A DNA stretch of 64,000 bases, taken from Eupeodes corollae. Its lineage: Eukaryota; Arthropoda; Insecta; Diptera; Syrphidae. Shown here in pieces: positions 20,365 through 32,599 of this stretch; the first letter of the stretch is position 1, and each line of letters begins with the position of its first letter. The notes under the pieces are model-generated. The model was not told the DNA's origin and searched no databases. It saw only the letters and a program-made list of their open reading frames with translations. Both the position numbers and the translations under genes were made by a program. Location: contig NC_079147.1 of the NCBI RefSeq assembly GCF_945859685.1, positions 50,808,946 to 50,872,945 of the forward strand. Reading direction: 5' to 3'.

Positions 20365-21160
20365 GCAAATCTTTTATTTACGTCAATAGATAAAGTAATG
20401 TTTTTGGTTAAATAAAATGAACGTTTTAAGGAAAACTGCAGTAAATCCTTTTTTGACATATATAGATTTTTCATGAATGTAAAACTATTTTATTAATTTC
20501 TTACAGGCTCTGAGCTTTCATTTGATATATAATACATGTTAGCGATAGAACCAGCAGCAGCGAAAATCCAAACAATTTAACTAATAGAATAAAAAAGGAA
20601 AAAAAAATGTTATGAACAACTTTATTTTGATATGTTACCATGTCAACGATCGGATTCCAAAGAGATCGATGGTCATGAGCTTAGAAGTTAGGAAGATTAC
20701 AATTGAGAAGATTTTGTAGACAATATATGTGTGTGAAAGTATGTATAATATAAGAGAGAAAGAATTTCGGAGTTACTGTTTAGGCTTTAACAAAAATTAA
20801 CTGTGTTACTCTTGAGTAACTTAACTAACTTAACTAACTAACAAAACATAGGGTACTTCATTTATGTTTGTGATATGTCAGCAAATAAAATTTTTTAAAA
20901 AATATAAATTTAGATTGTAAATTAAATTGGTGTTACTAAAGACAAATTATTTAAGTATTAAATCTCAAACAATACATAAAATACAATACAATTCGATGAA
21001 TAAAGCCAGACAAACTATTAAGTTATAAGGAATTACATATGTGTTGGTTTTTTTTTTATAACGGGTCTGCCGAGCGGTTCGGCCCAGTTAAGCCATGGCA
21101 ACCCTATATATTCATAATCAGTAGACTCAGACCTTTCATTTGATACCAAATTTAACCGCC
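20365..21160 (-). repeat. right inverted arm, interrupted by a solo LTR
   Basis: Inverse of the left arm. Matching segments are 20365-20425, 20505-20536 and 20972-21160. The middle gap 20537-20971 is a later insertion. About 80 bases at 20425-20505 have no partner at left. The arm stops at about 21160, where RTE sequence begins. Confidence 0.75.
20537..20971 (+). mobile_element. solo LTR (435 bp) inside the right inverted arm
   Basis: It starts TGTTAGCG and ends CTCAAACA (TG...CA) and is flanked by the 5-bp duplication ATACA (20532-20536, 20972-20976). The left arm at 17385-17405 shows the empty site, which confirms the borders. It has an AATAAAATTTT signal (about 20884) and a palindrome GTTACTC/GAGTAAC. 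Likely an LTR element of the gypsy or BEL type. Family not assigned; strand from the AATAAA only. Confidence 0.8.
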
Positions 21161-21164
21161 AAAC

Positions 21165-22470
21165 CAATTGTTTCGCTGTCGTGGCCGTGTGAAACCTAGA
21201 ACTTCAGAGTTGGCAGCTCTAATGGGTGCAAGGCAATGTTGCCAGTAGTTTTCAATGCTTAATAATAGCAATGGATTTCTTAAGAGGTTTAAGGTACTCG
21301 ATTGAAAAAGGACATGACAGTCTCTTGCGATTGTAGCCATCTAACGTCGAATCTTCTCACTGTACTTCTTTGTTTTGGCTTGGATCGGGATATCCGTAGT
21401 CATACCTTGGCTACAACGAGCCCAAGTCAATGTTGGCCCCTTGAAAAGTTCGGACAACCTGTATACTGGAGAAGTGTCGTGCTTTCAATCTGGTTGATAG
21501 TTGATTGATATGGAGATTTCCGTATCCGCTTGTGGGTATCAAGATGTTTGAACTGCGTACTATCTACCAAAACATCTCACCCTGCATCGAAATCGATTCG
21601 CCTGAATCCGTTGTCGGAGGTGGTATTATGCAGGCTGTATCCCCGATTGTTCCATTAAAGATATATTCTCTTCATAGCTTGGCGTTTAAATCTCCTATGA
21701 TAATTTTAATGTCATAGCCAGGGCACTGCTCATATGTCTTGTCCAAGAGCTCGAAGAATATGTCTTTGGTGTCTTCATCTTTCTCCTCTGTTGGGACAAG
21801 CGCGCATATTAGGCTTATGTTATCGAATTTAGCTTCGAAGCAGATTGTTGTGATGCACTCGCTCACACTGTTAAACTCAAGACTTTTTGTCTGAATCTAG
21901 TTCCAACAACAAATCTACACCCAAATAGACACTGTTTTGGTCTCGGTAGGAGCTTCCGTAGTATACTTCGCAGTCTTTTTGTTTGCGTTTGCCCGGTCCA
22001 TCCCATCGCACTTCTTAGATGGCGGTAAAATCTGCCTTGCAGCAGTTTAGGGTTTTCACCAATTATTCGGCTTACGTGGTCTGTAAGGGGACCTAACATT
22101 CAACGTACAGAACCGAAAATCGTTGTCCTTATTTCGTTTGCTTGGTTCGTCATCAGTAAATCCTTTGGCTTGTTGGTGCTTTTCGAAAAGGGTATTTGTA
22201 CGTGGCCAGGAAGTCACCCCAACGGCACAGTCTATAACCTGGAGGGCCAGATCTTTAGTATAACTCCAAGGACGGGGTGCTCGATAAAACGCTCTTTATA
22301 AGCCTCTGCTTTAAATATGTCGTAGAAGCCCTATAAGGAGTTCTAACTTACTTAAGGAGTTCACTAAGCATTTTAACCTTATTGAACTGTAAACGCCACC
22401 GTTGATTCTATCTCGGGAATTCCTCTGCTGCTTCAACAACTTTCCACAGGTTTTAGAACCCAATTTCTAG
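21165..22470 (-). mobile_element. RTE LINE fragment, 5' half
   Basis: Minus-strand reading gives the 5' leader (22470-22100) and then endonuclease codons: ISLICALVPTEEKDEDTKDIFFELLDKTYEQCPGYDIKIIIGD (frame at 21866-21672). Further on come the HLV-type segment and ENYWQHCLAPIRAANSEVLGF...NNWFG (21340-21165). It ends abruptly at the right border of the 17-21 kb element. Several frameshifts. Divergence from the 12.6 kb copy is substantial. Confidence 0.82.
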
Positions 22471-22479
22471 TTGAGATCT

Positions 22480-25400
22480 TAGACACCCGATGGTCGAAAC
22501 AATATTGAAGTACAAATTATATGAACGAAAATGTCTAAAAATTGATTTATTTTTTATTTAGTTGTTTGCAGAATCAAATTATAATTTAGTTCATACCTCA
22601 ATCCTGCTAAAGTGTACTGTATTTAGAGGAAACATAAACAATCCGAAAATAAATGTATTCCTTTTCCTTAAAAATGTATTTCCTCCAACAAAAATACAAA
22701 TATTTGGTTTGAATAAAAACAGAAAACAAAATATTCGTCCCAAATACCTCAATTTAACAAAACACTAATGGACCACAAAAATCTCCATTATTTTCTCCTT
22801 CCTTTCTATTTTTCATTGTTTAGTCAATGACTGACTCAAAGTGCAATTTCAATATCTATTCATTCTTTCTGTGTTCTTTAAAAAACCCAACGCAACTTCA
22901 GATATTATAAATGTATGTATTAAAAAAGAAAAAAACAAGGATAATGTAGGACAACAATTGAAGGTCCTTAAACATTGATATTGTTATCCAAAAGAAGTGT
23001 ATATGTAAATTATCCACTAAGGAGTGAATACAAGAATATGAATGGACAATTTCAAATTGAAAAAGAAATGAAAATGAAAATAAAAATAAAATATAATACA
23101 AAACAGATGAAAACGCTAAAATCCACTTCCGAACTTAGCTATCTAAGTGTATCCCACTTTACTCTCCCTCTCACTCTCCTGCTGTTCTACATAACATAAC
23201 GACAAGGAACAGCCCCGGACAGAGCCATCTGATGGTGGAGATGGTGAAGATGATGATGGTTGAAATGAAGTTTTCCATTGGGAATGACTTCTGAATGATT
23301 GTTTAAACAAAACCAACAGATATAAAATAAAAGAAAGAACAAGCTAAATGTACAAACATACATAAGAGTATTTTTTTAAAAAGGACTCACAGCCATCGTT
23401 GTCGTTGATTTCGTGTCCTGCATAAAGGACACTTTTTTTTAAAAATTTGAATACAAAAATAATAATGAAATACTGATGGTTGGTGAATGGTGAGGGTTTC
23501 GGAAATGGAAATGGAAACAAAATGGATACACCCATCCGTATCGCTCGTCTCCCATCGCCATCTTGATAGCTTGGGCTGGGCTGGACTGGACTGGTATACC
23601 ATATACCATATCGAAAGGATTATATCATTGTGTAGTTACTAAACATTTTAGTTTAATTTATTTCAAGCCTGCTTCCTCAATAATAGGAAGGAAGCATACC
23701 AACAAAAAGAAAAAAGAATACATCTGTTCTGGAAGCATCTTCTTTCTATAAGACTCAAATGTATACAACTTTTCAAAGGGAAGAGAAACCAGGTTAGTGA
23801 ATTGTATGTTCTATGGCATAATATTGGGTTTTCTTCAAGAAGCAAGAAGCTTTTATTCGGATCCTACATTAGCATACAAAAGGATGGACATTGGCTGAAT
23901 ACAGAAATACACATTCCGATGGTCATTCACCATCCGGAAGAAAGGGATCCTTCCTCTTAAACCTCCAACTCCGACTCAGACTGGTAGTAGTATATTTCTC
24001 TATTATTTTGGACAAAGAAGGACTTTCTCAAAATAAATAGATACTTATTTCCTCTATATATAGATAGATATATACACCAGCCCTATATATAGTACACAAA
24101 ATCAGGACTTGTACATTGATTTCGATTGAAGTGGAACTAAGGCACTGATTGCTGTTTAATGAAACATAAGTTTCCATCCTAAGGATCCTTAGTGAATTGC
24201 TCCTCTTGTGTGTTTGATAAATATATAAAAGAAATTATTTAAGCATATCATAGTCCTTCTGTTATTAGAGGTTTATATTTAAGGATAATACTCTCTAGCT
24301 GAAGCTAAAGCCAAAGCTAAAATCATAATTATCTATGCGTTATTATTTGAATTAATGTGTACTCATCATAACTAATATAATATTATTTTTGAATAATCTC
24401 GGTCTTATTCAAAATCCAAATGGAGATCAATGCGGAACACGGGGAACGATATTTTAAAATATACATAATTCAAATTCAAAATCATTGAAAACTATAGAAT
24501 AGGAACTTTATACAAATATTTGTAATCGGTATCATCGGTTGATGGTTTGTGTGTGTTTGTTTGTTTGATGAACAAATAATGTATTGGATTAATTCAGGAA
24601 GTTATCATAATTATAGAAGCTCATGTTTGAGTGAACCTGTAAGAGAAACCTTTTCAAAAGAATATTAGATATATACACGTACAAATTTTGAACTGAATAA
24701 TGTCCTGTAAATTAGGATTTCAATCATATCACTATCACGTCCTATTGCTTTGATTAGAAGTTAACAAAAATTTAATATAAATAGATAAAGAATACCACAG
24801 AGTAATTTTGTATTCTTATTTATGCTTGAAAAATGTTTATAAATATTGAAAAGTTAATTACAAAGCGTTGCCAAAAGTTTTGCTATTTTGTAAAAGATGT
24901 ACGCACTTAAAAGTACTTAAAAGCCTTGTTTGCACACGGGAACGCAAAACGACTAACTCAATTTAGGAATATTAACTCACCACTGATCAAAACATTATAT
25001 AGTCGACTATTTTGAGGAGATTCTGAACAAAACATCTTGAATTATTAGCTTGTAGGGTCCAACTACGTTTAAGTAGTTAAAGTTCTTTTAATGGATTACA
25101 ATTTTTCAATAAATATAAGTAAATAATAAATTGTAAATGACGTTAAAGCAACACAATTCTCTAAAGCTAAATTCTCCTTTCTCGTTTTTACTTGCGACAT
25201 ATAGGAACAATACAAGTCGAAAAAATTGGGTCCCGCCATTCCGTCCGGTCTGTTTTGTCTGTCTATCAACGCTCCTACAGCCTAAACCATTGGGTCGATT
25301 GAGTTCAAACTTGGAAGTTAAGGTTTTGAGCAGATTCGCGTTAGGCATTTTTTTTTTCAGACCAAAACTAACGGTGGCCCTGTAGAATTTTTTGGTCAAA

Positions 25401-25500
25401 AAACGAAAATTCGAGTTTTATCAAAAACAAACCGATAGATTTTTTTTAATTTTTCTAAAATTTTATTTTTAACTTGGCTTTTTTTATTAAGAAAAACATA
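22480..25500. other. AT-rich non-coding stretch, possibly unique host DNA
   Basis: About 3 kb without recognisable transposon protein. It has short GATGGTGGAGATGG-type and TATATAGATAG-type low-complexity runs. Open frames here are short and lack any feature I recognise. Confidence 0.5.
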
Positions 25501-25519
25501 TGTTTGTATTGCTCAGGTA

Positions 25520-27016
25520 CTTTTCGAAAAGATATAAAATTCCTCAGATTAGCCCACCCAAGATTAAAGGAATACCATTAAGCTTTTCCGACCAAGCTAA
25601 ATATTTAGGCCTAATTTTAGACAACTAAAATTAATTTTAAGGCAAATATTGATTTTATTTGTAAAAAAGCCATAGGATCAAAATGGGACTTCTCCCCAAA
25701 AATAAATCACTGGCTATACACTTCGGTAATCAGACCGATACTCATTTATGGAGCTGTCGTATGGTGGACCGCACTGGACAAGATGGTAAATCTTAATAAG
25801 CTCATCAAAGTCCAGCGGTCAGCAGGTATGTGCATCACAGGAGCACTTCGCTCAACACCAACCGCAGCACTGGAAGTGCTTTTAAACCTAACACCTCTTG
25901 ACATCTTCTCCAAAATGGTGGCAGCCAACTCATGTGTGAGGCTTAGAGCCACCTCTCAATGGAACAGTAACAATACTACTACTATTCTAGACAGTTTCAG
26001 ATCTATCCCAGATCGCTCAGACTATACCACCCCAAAAATGGTATTCGGTAAAAGCTTCCATGTGTCCATCCCTTCAAGATGCTCCTGCGAAGAAGAGACA
26101 CGTCTGGAAGACAATGCGGTATACTTCTAACAAAACGGTTCAAAGACCGATCACGGAGTTGGAAGTGGTATCTATTCGGAACAACTGAATCTCAGTCTAT
26201 CATACAGACTTCCCAATCAATGTAGTGTATTCCAGGCAGAAGTAATGGCGATTAAAGAAGCACTTTACTGGCTCAAAGAAAACGTTATATTTTGTAAGAA
26301 TATACGAATCTTCTTAGACAGCCAAGCTGCTCTTAAATCTCTCGCGTCTGTCTCCACAAAATCTCAAACAGTCCACGATTGTCGATCATCGCGGAATGTG
26401 ATGGCGGAACAGTTTAATGTTCACCTCATTTGGGTGCCGGGCCACAGAGAAATTCAGGGAAATTGCAAAGCCGATAAGCTCGCCAAAAACGGAACACTTC
26501 TGCCTCATGTTAGACAAAAACATAACATAGGAACACCACTTGCTACATACAAATATCTTTTCAAACAATATGCTCTAGAATCAGCAACCAAGCAAATATG
26601 GCCAAGTATAGGCTTAAAACGGTCAAAAGGCTATCCCTGAGCAGACAAAGTATAAGCTCTACAATTGGAGTAATATCAGGACACTGCCTCATAGGAAGAC
26701 ATGCTCTGAGGCTAGGGGTCTACACAAATGACTTCTGTAGAAGCTGCTTGGACGAGGAGGAAGATAAAACAGTCCAACACCTTCTATGTACATGTACAGC
26801 ACTCTCCATTAGAAGGAATAACTTTCCCGATAATACCAGTGAACTGGCAACGATTGACACAAAATGTCTCTCTAACTTCATTAAAAGTACAAAATGGTTT
26901 GTTTAAGTTCATTACTCTCCCTTGAGTAACCTCATAAGTGGTATCACAATGGACCCTTAAAGTCTACGTGCGTCAATGACATCTGGACAACCACTCCAAC
27001 CTAACCAACCTAACCT
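25520..27016 (+). mobile_element. I-type LINE, 5'-truncated, with 12-bp target-site duplication
   Basis: Flanked by ATTGCTCAGGTA at 25508-25519 and 27017-27028. It holds only the 3' part of an I-group ORF2: the end of the reverse transcriptase, an RNase H domain and a Cys-rich C-terminus. It ends with repeats of the CCTAACC type. The truncation point corresponds to 61207 in the third copy, as expected for incomplete target-primed reverse transcription. Confidence 0.9.
25560..26925 (+). pseudogene. I-type LINE ORF2 C-terminal part (thumb, RNase H, Cys-rich end)
   Basis: At 25783-26130 the thumb/connection region reads LIKVQRSAGMCITGALRSTPTAALEVLL, then LTPLDIFSKMVAA. The RNase H part (26245-26640) has the LDSQAALKSLASVSTKSQTV segment with catalytic-type Asp, HLIWVPGHREIQGN and ADKLAKNG. 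A shift leads to the C-terminal frame (26598-26906) with SLSRQSISSTIGVISGHCLIGRHALRLGV and CRSCLDEEEDKTVQHLLCTC, a Cys/His finger. RNase H after the reverse transcriptase is typical of the I group, which includes Loa-type elements. Shifts at about 25640, 26135 and 26620 break it. Confidence 0.85.
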
Positions 27017-28207
27017 ATTGCTCAGGTAAGGTACCGTTCATGGAACCGTTATTTTCTCAGCAACTTATGAACTGAATTGAAGAATTTGTTTGAATAAGCT
27101 CTAATACTGCCTCAACAATATTTGATTATCAAAAGTAAATTTTGTATTGTTGGCATTTAAATTTTCGAAGACAAACTTATTTTTCTCTTAAAATTGTTTT
27201 TTTTTTTTAATTATTTTAACTGTTTTATTAAATTCCTATCTTTTATCCAAATTAATGCATTTGGTACACATTTATGTATTTTAATAACTAAAACGGTGAT
27301 TGGATTGTAGTAAGCACTTTTTACCACCAATAACATTCGTTCATTATTTTCATAAGCATGTCTTTATCAATCTATCTGCATAAAGCTGAGCACGCCAATT
27401 AACTATTTCTTATTCGTTTTAGATATCCACCTTTACAATTAAAACAAATATATTCTTCCTCGTTCTAATCTTCTGATAATTTACTTTCCATATTGGTTCT
27501 TCTAATATGAAATTAAAATAAAGCTTTCCAAAGGAAAAACCTTTGAACGAACTAGATGAATACACAAACAATTGTTTTCGTTAAGTATGCTTGACTCGCT
27601 GAGGAAGGAATGCAGTAATCTTTTCAACCGGGCCAAAGCCGCAAGACTAGCTTCTCATTGGGACTCCTACAAAGAATCCCTAAGAATCTACAAGAAGGCA
27701 CTAAGGAAATCCAAGCGATCTTCTTGGCATCCTTCTGTGACACGATAGAAGAAACTTCTGAAGCCTCTAGGTTACGGAAAATTCTTTCAACTAATCCAGC
27801 TATTCCAAGCTGCTTGAAAAATACAGACGGCTCCTAGACAAATTCAAGTAATGAATCGCTGAACTTACTAATGGATACTCATTTTCCTGGTAGTTCTCTT
27901 ACCGAAACTTGCAACAGTTATATACGTTCAAGTCCCAATACAACATACCCACAAGGTCTGATCACAGGGGAGATGGAATAATACCAGCCGAATTACAAAA
28001 AACTTCTGATATAATTGCACCAATCCTTGAGGCAATTTTTACCAGCTATCTTTACCTGGTCCATGTTCCCTCGGCATGGAGAGAAGTTAAAGTTGTTTTT
28101 ATAAGAGATCCTAAAGATCTACGACCTATAAGTCTATCATCATTCCTTCTTAAGACCTTGGAAATATTGATTGATATCCATTTAAGGGCACGTATCGATA
28201 CAAGACT

Positions 28208-28528
28208 GTAGTACCCGTGGCATGATGGTTTGTGCGTTGGACTGTCATGCAAGGGGTCTTGGGTTCAATCCCTGCCTGTGCCACCTTAATTTAAAAAAAA
28301 AAAATAATTTTCGCGGGTACTGCCTCTTGCGAGGAATTGACAAATCCTTCACGAGTAATTCTTGTCATGAAAAAGTGCTTTCTCAAACTAGTCGTTCGAA
28401 TTCGGCATAAAATTGTAGGTCCCCTCCATTCCTGACAACATTACTCGCACACAGGAATGATTGAGAGTTGTAAGTCACTAGGCCCTGGTTCACAACGGAC
28501 TGTTGCGCCACCCCATTTGATTTTTTTG
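28208..28528 (+). mobile_element. tRNA-derived SINE, copy 2
   Basis: 321 bp, inserted in the I-type LINE with a 14-bp duplication ATCGATACAAGACT / ATCGATACACGACT (28194-28207, 28529-28542; one mismatch). A box 28218-28228, B box 28262-28271. The body is nearly the same as copy 1, with the hairpin CCATTCCTG...CAGGAATGA. The tail AGGCCCT...GCGCCACC is at 28480-28512, followed by CCATTTGATTTTTTT. Confidence 0.93.
28218..28271 (+). promoter_or_regulatory. internal RNA polymerase III promoter of SINE copy 2
   Basis: A box TGGCATGATGG and B box GGTTCAATCC with tRNA-like spacing. Confidence 0.8.
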
Positions 28529-30429
28529 ATCGATACACGACTTCTGTCTTCGTCTCAACATGCCTACTGTAAAGGTAAATCGGTGGAAACAGCGTTACAC
28601 ACTTTAGTACACACACATCCTAAAGAGTTCACTATGGTTGCTTTCCTTGACATCGAAGGTGCCTTTAACAACGTGGACACATCTGCAATCATTTCTGCAC
28701 TGACATCTCTAAATGTAGAGAGTTCGCTTCGGGAGTTCATTCATTGAATGCTTACTAGAAGAATAATTAACTCAAAACTGGGCAACTCTTCTAGTAGACG
28801 ATTCGTTAGTAGAGGGACACCGCAAGTTGGTGTTCTATCCCCTCTCCTCTGGAACCTAGTGGTGAATGAAATCCTAACTAGTCTCGATGCGGAGGGCGTT
28901 GCTATAGCAGTTTCAAGAAAGCACCTTAACATCCTAAAAGAACTCTTACAATACTTTGAGCTGATCGGTGTGGACTGGGTGTTAACCCACACAAAACGGA
29001 TCTGGTCTTATTTTCGAGGAGATACAAAATTCCATTTGTCAACCCTCCCTATATTAAAGGAATCCAATTAAAATTCTCAGACGAGGCTAAATACCTGGGT
29101 CTTGTCTTAGACAAAAAACTAAATTGGAAACGCAACGTACAGGAAAGAGTAAAAAAGCTACTGTAGCTCTCTTTTCTTGCAAAAAAGCGATTGGTAATAA
29201 ATGGGGTTTACAACCCAGAATTACGTATTGGCTATACACATCGGTAATCAGACAAATTTTAACGTACGGTGTGGCAGTATGATGGACTGCTTTAGAGAAA
29301 GGTATAAACAGGGATGAGTTAAATAAAGTCCAACGTTCAGCCTGCCTATGTATAAGCGTCTGCGGCACTGGATACCTTGCTCTACCTTACACCTCTTGAC
29401 ATATTTAGCAAACAAATGGCTGCAAGCTCTGCTATTCGCCTCAAAGCTTCGTCGCAGTGGACTAACAACAACATTGGCCACTCCGTAATTCTAAGGTACT
29501 TAGAATCAATTCCAAAGCACACAGACTGCACTATCCCCCAACTACAATTCGACAGAAATTTTTAGATTTCTATACCTCCCAGATCTTTTTGGGAGGATTT
29601 GACATTCTTGGAAAATGAGTCGATTTATTTTTACACAGATGGGTCAAACACAAAAGAAGGGGTTGGTGGAGCGTGGAGGTGTGTACTCTGAACGACTGAA
29701 ATGAAGTCTCTCATTCCGCCTTCCCAATCACTGTAGCGTGTTCTAGGCGGAACTTTTGGCGATAAAAGAAGTCTTGTCTTGGCTCAAAGAAAACGTGATA
29801 TCAACATCTGATGTCCTTATTTTCTCTGATAGCCAGGCCGCAATCAAATCTCTGGACTCTGTCTCTACAAACTCTATAACAGTCCATAACTGTCTATCAT
29901 CTCTAATGGAGATGGCGCAGCAGTTTAAGTACAACAGTACAGCCCATGTTATCACGTTTGGCAAGTACTGGCATACCAATCGCTACTTGTAAACTGTTCC
30001 TAATGCAAGACGCTGTGAGGAGGGCAGGCACCAGGTGGAACAACATCTCCACGTTTCAAGCCACAAAAAACATCTGGCCAACACTGGATTAAAAACGTTC
30101 AAGGTGCTTTTCACTCTCTTAGCAGATCGTATATAAGCTCGGTAATAGGTGTCATAACCGGACACTGTCTAATAGGAAAGCACGCCACAAGACTAGGCGT
30201 ATTTTCAAATGAGTTTTGCAGAAGCTGTATGGACGAAGAAGAGGAAGAAACGGTTCTTCATCTTCTCTGTACATGCCCTGCGCTAGCTCAAAAACGCAAG
30301 AATTACCTAGGAAAATTTTTCTATAAAGATCTAAAAGCTTTAAGATTCATGTGGTATTACAATGTGCCATTAAACTACACTAAGTGTGTTTATCACGGAC
30401 AGCCACTTTAACCTAATTTAACCTAATCT

Positions 30430-32590
30430 ATACTGTTTTGCGTTAATTTCTTTCTAAGTAAATCATTTAAGTCTCCATGATTTAGAAGTACCATGTTAAG
30501 CAATTCTAGTAAACATCACTAGCCTTGGAAATCACCTTCAAGAAGAAAAAATATTATAGCAAAATCCGTTTGTGTTATTCAAAACTTGTGATTTTTCGGT
30601 TATGTTCTGGCGTTAAACGCGTCGTGATAAATTATCAAACCTCAGTGAACAGAAATGCAAAACACAGATTTATATTCTCAACTGTCAAGCCATATAAAAA
30701 AAAAACATCGACATTTCTTCTACAGCTTAAAAAAAAACACCCTATTCATGCATATGTGTTTTTGTTCATAAGAAAAAAGTATTATTACTTTACGTATATA
30801 TTAAAGCATTACCGGAAATGAACGTTTGACGCCAAGAATATCCTGAAAAAAAAACTGTTCTCAACCATTGATTGGATGGAAGGTAGATAAATTTATATGT
30901 ACTGTGATCCTTTCCACATTAAAACACAATCGATATGTAATTATTATTTTCTGCCTCCGGATGAGCTGTGTAATTATTCATTATTGATTTCTGGCGTTTA
31001 TTTTGTTTTAAATGCCGAACTTCCAACTGATATCCACTTTAAACAGAATCCATAAGTACCTATCTCGCATTATCGACTCATTTAAATTATTTAAGATTTG
31101 TTGTTAAGTTCCATCAGTGAGTTGAACATGAGCTTCGCATGAAAGTATATAATCATATATATGTATATGTATTTAACACTGTACACAATGTACATTTTTG
31201 TACCTTTCCAATTTAAATAATGAGGCACATTTTGTGTTTTTATTTGTTGTTGTTGTTTTTGAATTAAATCGAGTTTAACCCTTCTTTTCCGATAATTGAA
31301 ATTAATAGCTTAATATAGCTCACGTATTAATCCCCAACAATTGACATCATAAGGGTAGTTGTATGAAACCTCCTTATTTATATGGACATTTAAAGGTTGC
31401 TATATATTTAAAAGGTAGGTAAGGTACGAGTATGTATATAAATAATAATTAATTAAGAGAAAAAAAACATCAAACAAACTTCTCGTCTTTCATTTTGAAA
31501 AGCTATTAATCGTTTCCGCCTTTAGTAGGTATAGAGGTACCTTTTCTACTTACAGGCGCTGGTGGTGAAATAAGCAAAAAAATTATAATCCTTTGCTTTA
31601 ACATCGCAGGAGGCTTAAAATAAATTCGAGGCTAGATCCTTTTGATTGTGTTTAATAAAGCAGCAGCAAAAATAGAATATCTTTCAATTTTCTTCGGATT
31701 AAGCAGCAAAAAGCGGCGGCGTTGAATTGAAACCGTTTTTTTTTAAGAAGTGCACTAAATTACACCACCCACCGACTCGACGAGGACTGCTCTTTCATAC
31801 TTGGTATGTATCTATGTACAAAGGACATGGCATTTTTTGTTTTAAGAACACCGCTTAATGAAAGCCCCCTGAACGACTGAACGAATGAACGCCTGAACCT
31901 CAGATGTCCCTCTGATTTCCCCCTGATCCATGATAACGTTTCTGGGTTGTATTTTACCCGCAAACAGCATCATAGAAATGCATCGTTTGTATGTTTATTT
32001 ATGGTAAGTCTTAGTCAGAAGCTGCTGAAGCAATATCAAAACATTTCGTTATCCTTTGGTCTAGTTTATGTTTTATTTTTCGTTTTGTTCGTTTTAGTTT
32101 CGCTTAAACTGGTACAGAGGCACAGGGTATGACCAAAACGTACAATCCTACTCTGTATACCTACAGCTTCAGATGCAGATCCATGAGATACATTTGAGTT
32201 AGAAGTATCTGGCTCTCTAGTGAGCTTTTGTTTATTTCGCCACACAAATGAATACATTAAAATTCAAAAATGAAACATTTAAACCAACCATGAGTTGTGA
32301 TGCTTTGCTATTGCTGTTACTGGGAGCGTAGTGAGTTGACGTTTTGCATCAGAAAGGACTGGACGTTTAGGTGAATTTCAGCTGATGGCCATAGATTCAA
32401 ATTGAAATTAGGAGTATTTATGTTTTTGTGACATAAGATGTCAAGGTACTTTACTAGACTTTTATACGCCAGTGGCTCTCGATTTGGTCGAACGATCACT
32501 AGTTTTTTCTCGTATCACTTGACTACGGCGCAGTCTTAAACAGAATAGTTTCGCATTTTTGAATGTTTCAACTTCCAGCTATCGCAATAT
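30430..32590. other. AT-rich stretch without recognised gene
   Basis: No protein similarity seen on either strand. It contains poly-A and ATATATGTATATGT-type simple runs and TTGTTGTTGTT (about 31245). Confidence 0.5.
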
Positions 32591-32599
32591 TACTGAATC

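Larger units (their letters stand above)
17001..21160 (+). mobile_element. large element with inverted subterminal-repeat ends and a nuclease-like gene (possibly Academ-like)
   Basis: The left end carries copies of a short unit that starts AGGGTTGCC (17001, 17144, 17268) and contains GGGCCGA and GGCAGCCC. The right end carries the inverted unit (GGCAACCCT at 21098-21106). Left 17216-17400 matches right 20972-21160 in inverted orientation, and left 17400-17490 matches right 20365-20536. Between the arms lies one broken gene (17800-19612). The right end joins RTE sequence at about 21160, where the outer units are missing. This is a DNA-transposon-like layout with about 4.1 kb between ends. Confidence 0.78.
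27590..30400 (+). pseudogene. I-type LINE ORF2, broken
   Basis: Before the SINE: SNESLNLLMDTHFPGSS (about 27845), DGIIPAELQKTSDIIAP, then VPSAWREVKVVFI and DLRPISLSSFLLKTLE. After it: SSQHAYCKGKSVETALHTLV, MVAFLDIEGAFNNVDTSAI (motif A), RGTPQVGVLSPLLWNLVVNEIL (motif B). The YADD segment present at about 61069 in the third copy is deleted here, between LDAEG and VAIAV. Then come RNase H pieces (YFYTDGSNTKEGVGGAW at about 29630; FSDSQAAIKSLDSVST) and CRSCMDEEEEETVLHLLCTCPAL (about 30220). The reverse transcriptase cannot be active. Confidence 0.83.
27580..30420 (+). mobile_element. I-type LINE, second copy, split by SINE copy 2
   Basis: Begins with the region before the reverse transcriptase (LRKECSNLFNRAKAARLASHWDSY, about 27593), continues through the reverse transcriptase and RNase H, and ends near 30420 with TTTAACCTAATTTAACC repeats. 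SINE copy 2 sits in it at 28208-28528. Several stops and internal deletions. Confidence 0.85.

Noticed and set aside
25106..25399. Overlapping frames of 97 and 82 codons on opposite strands
   Set aside because: No similarity recognised; the sequence looks like non-coding DNA next to a LINE insertion.
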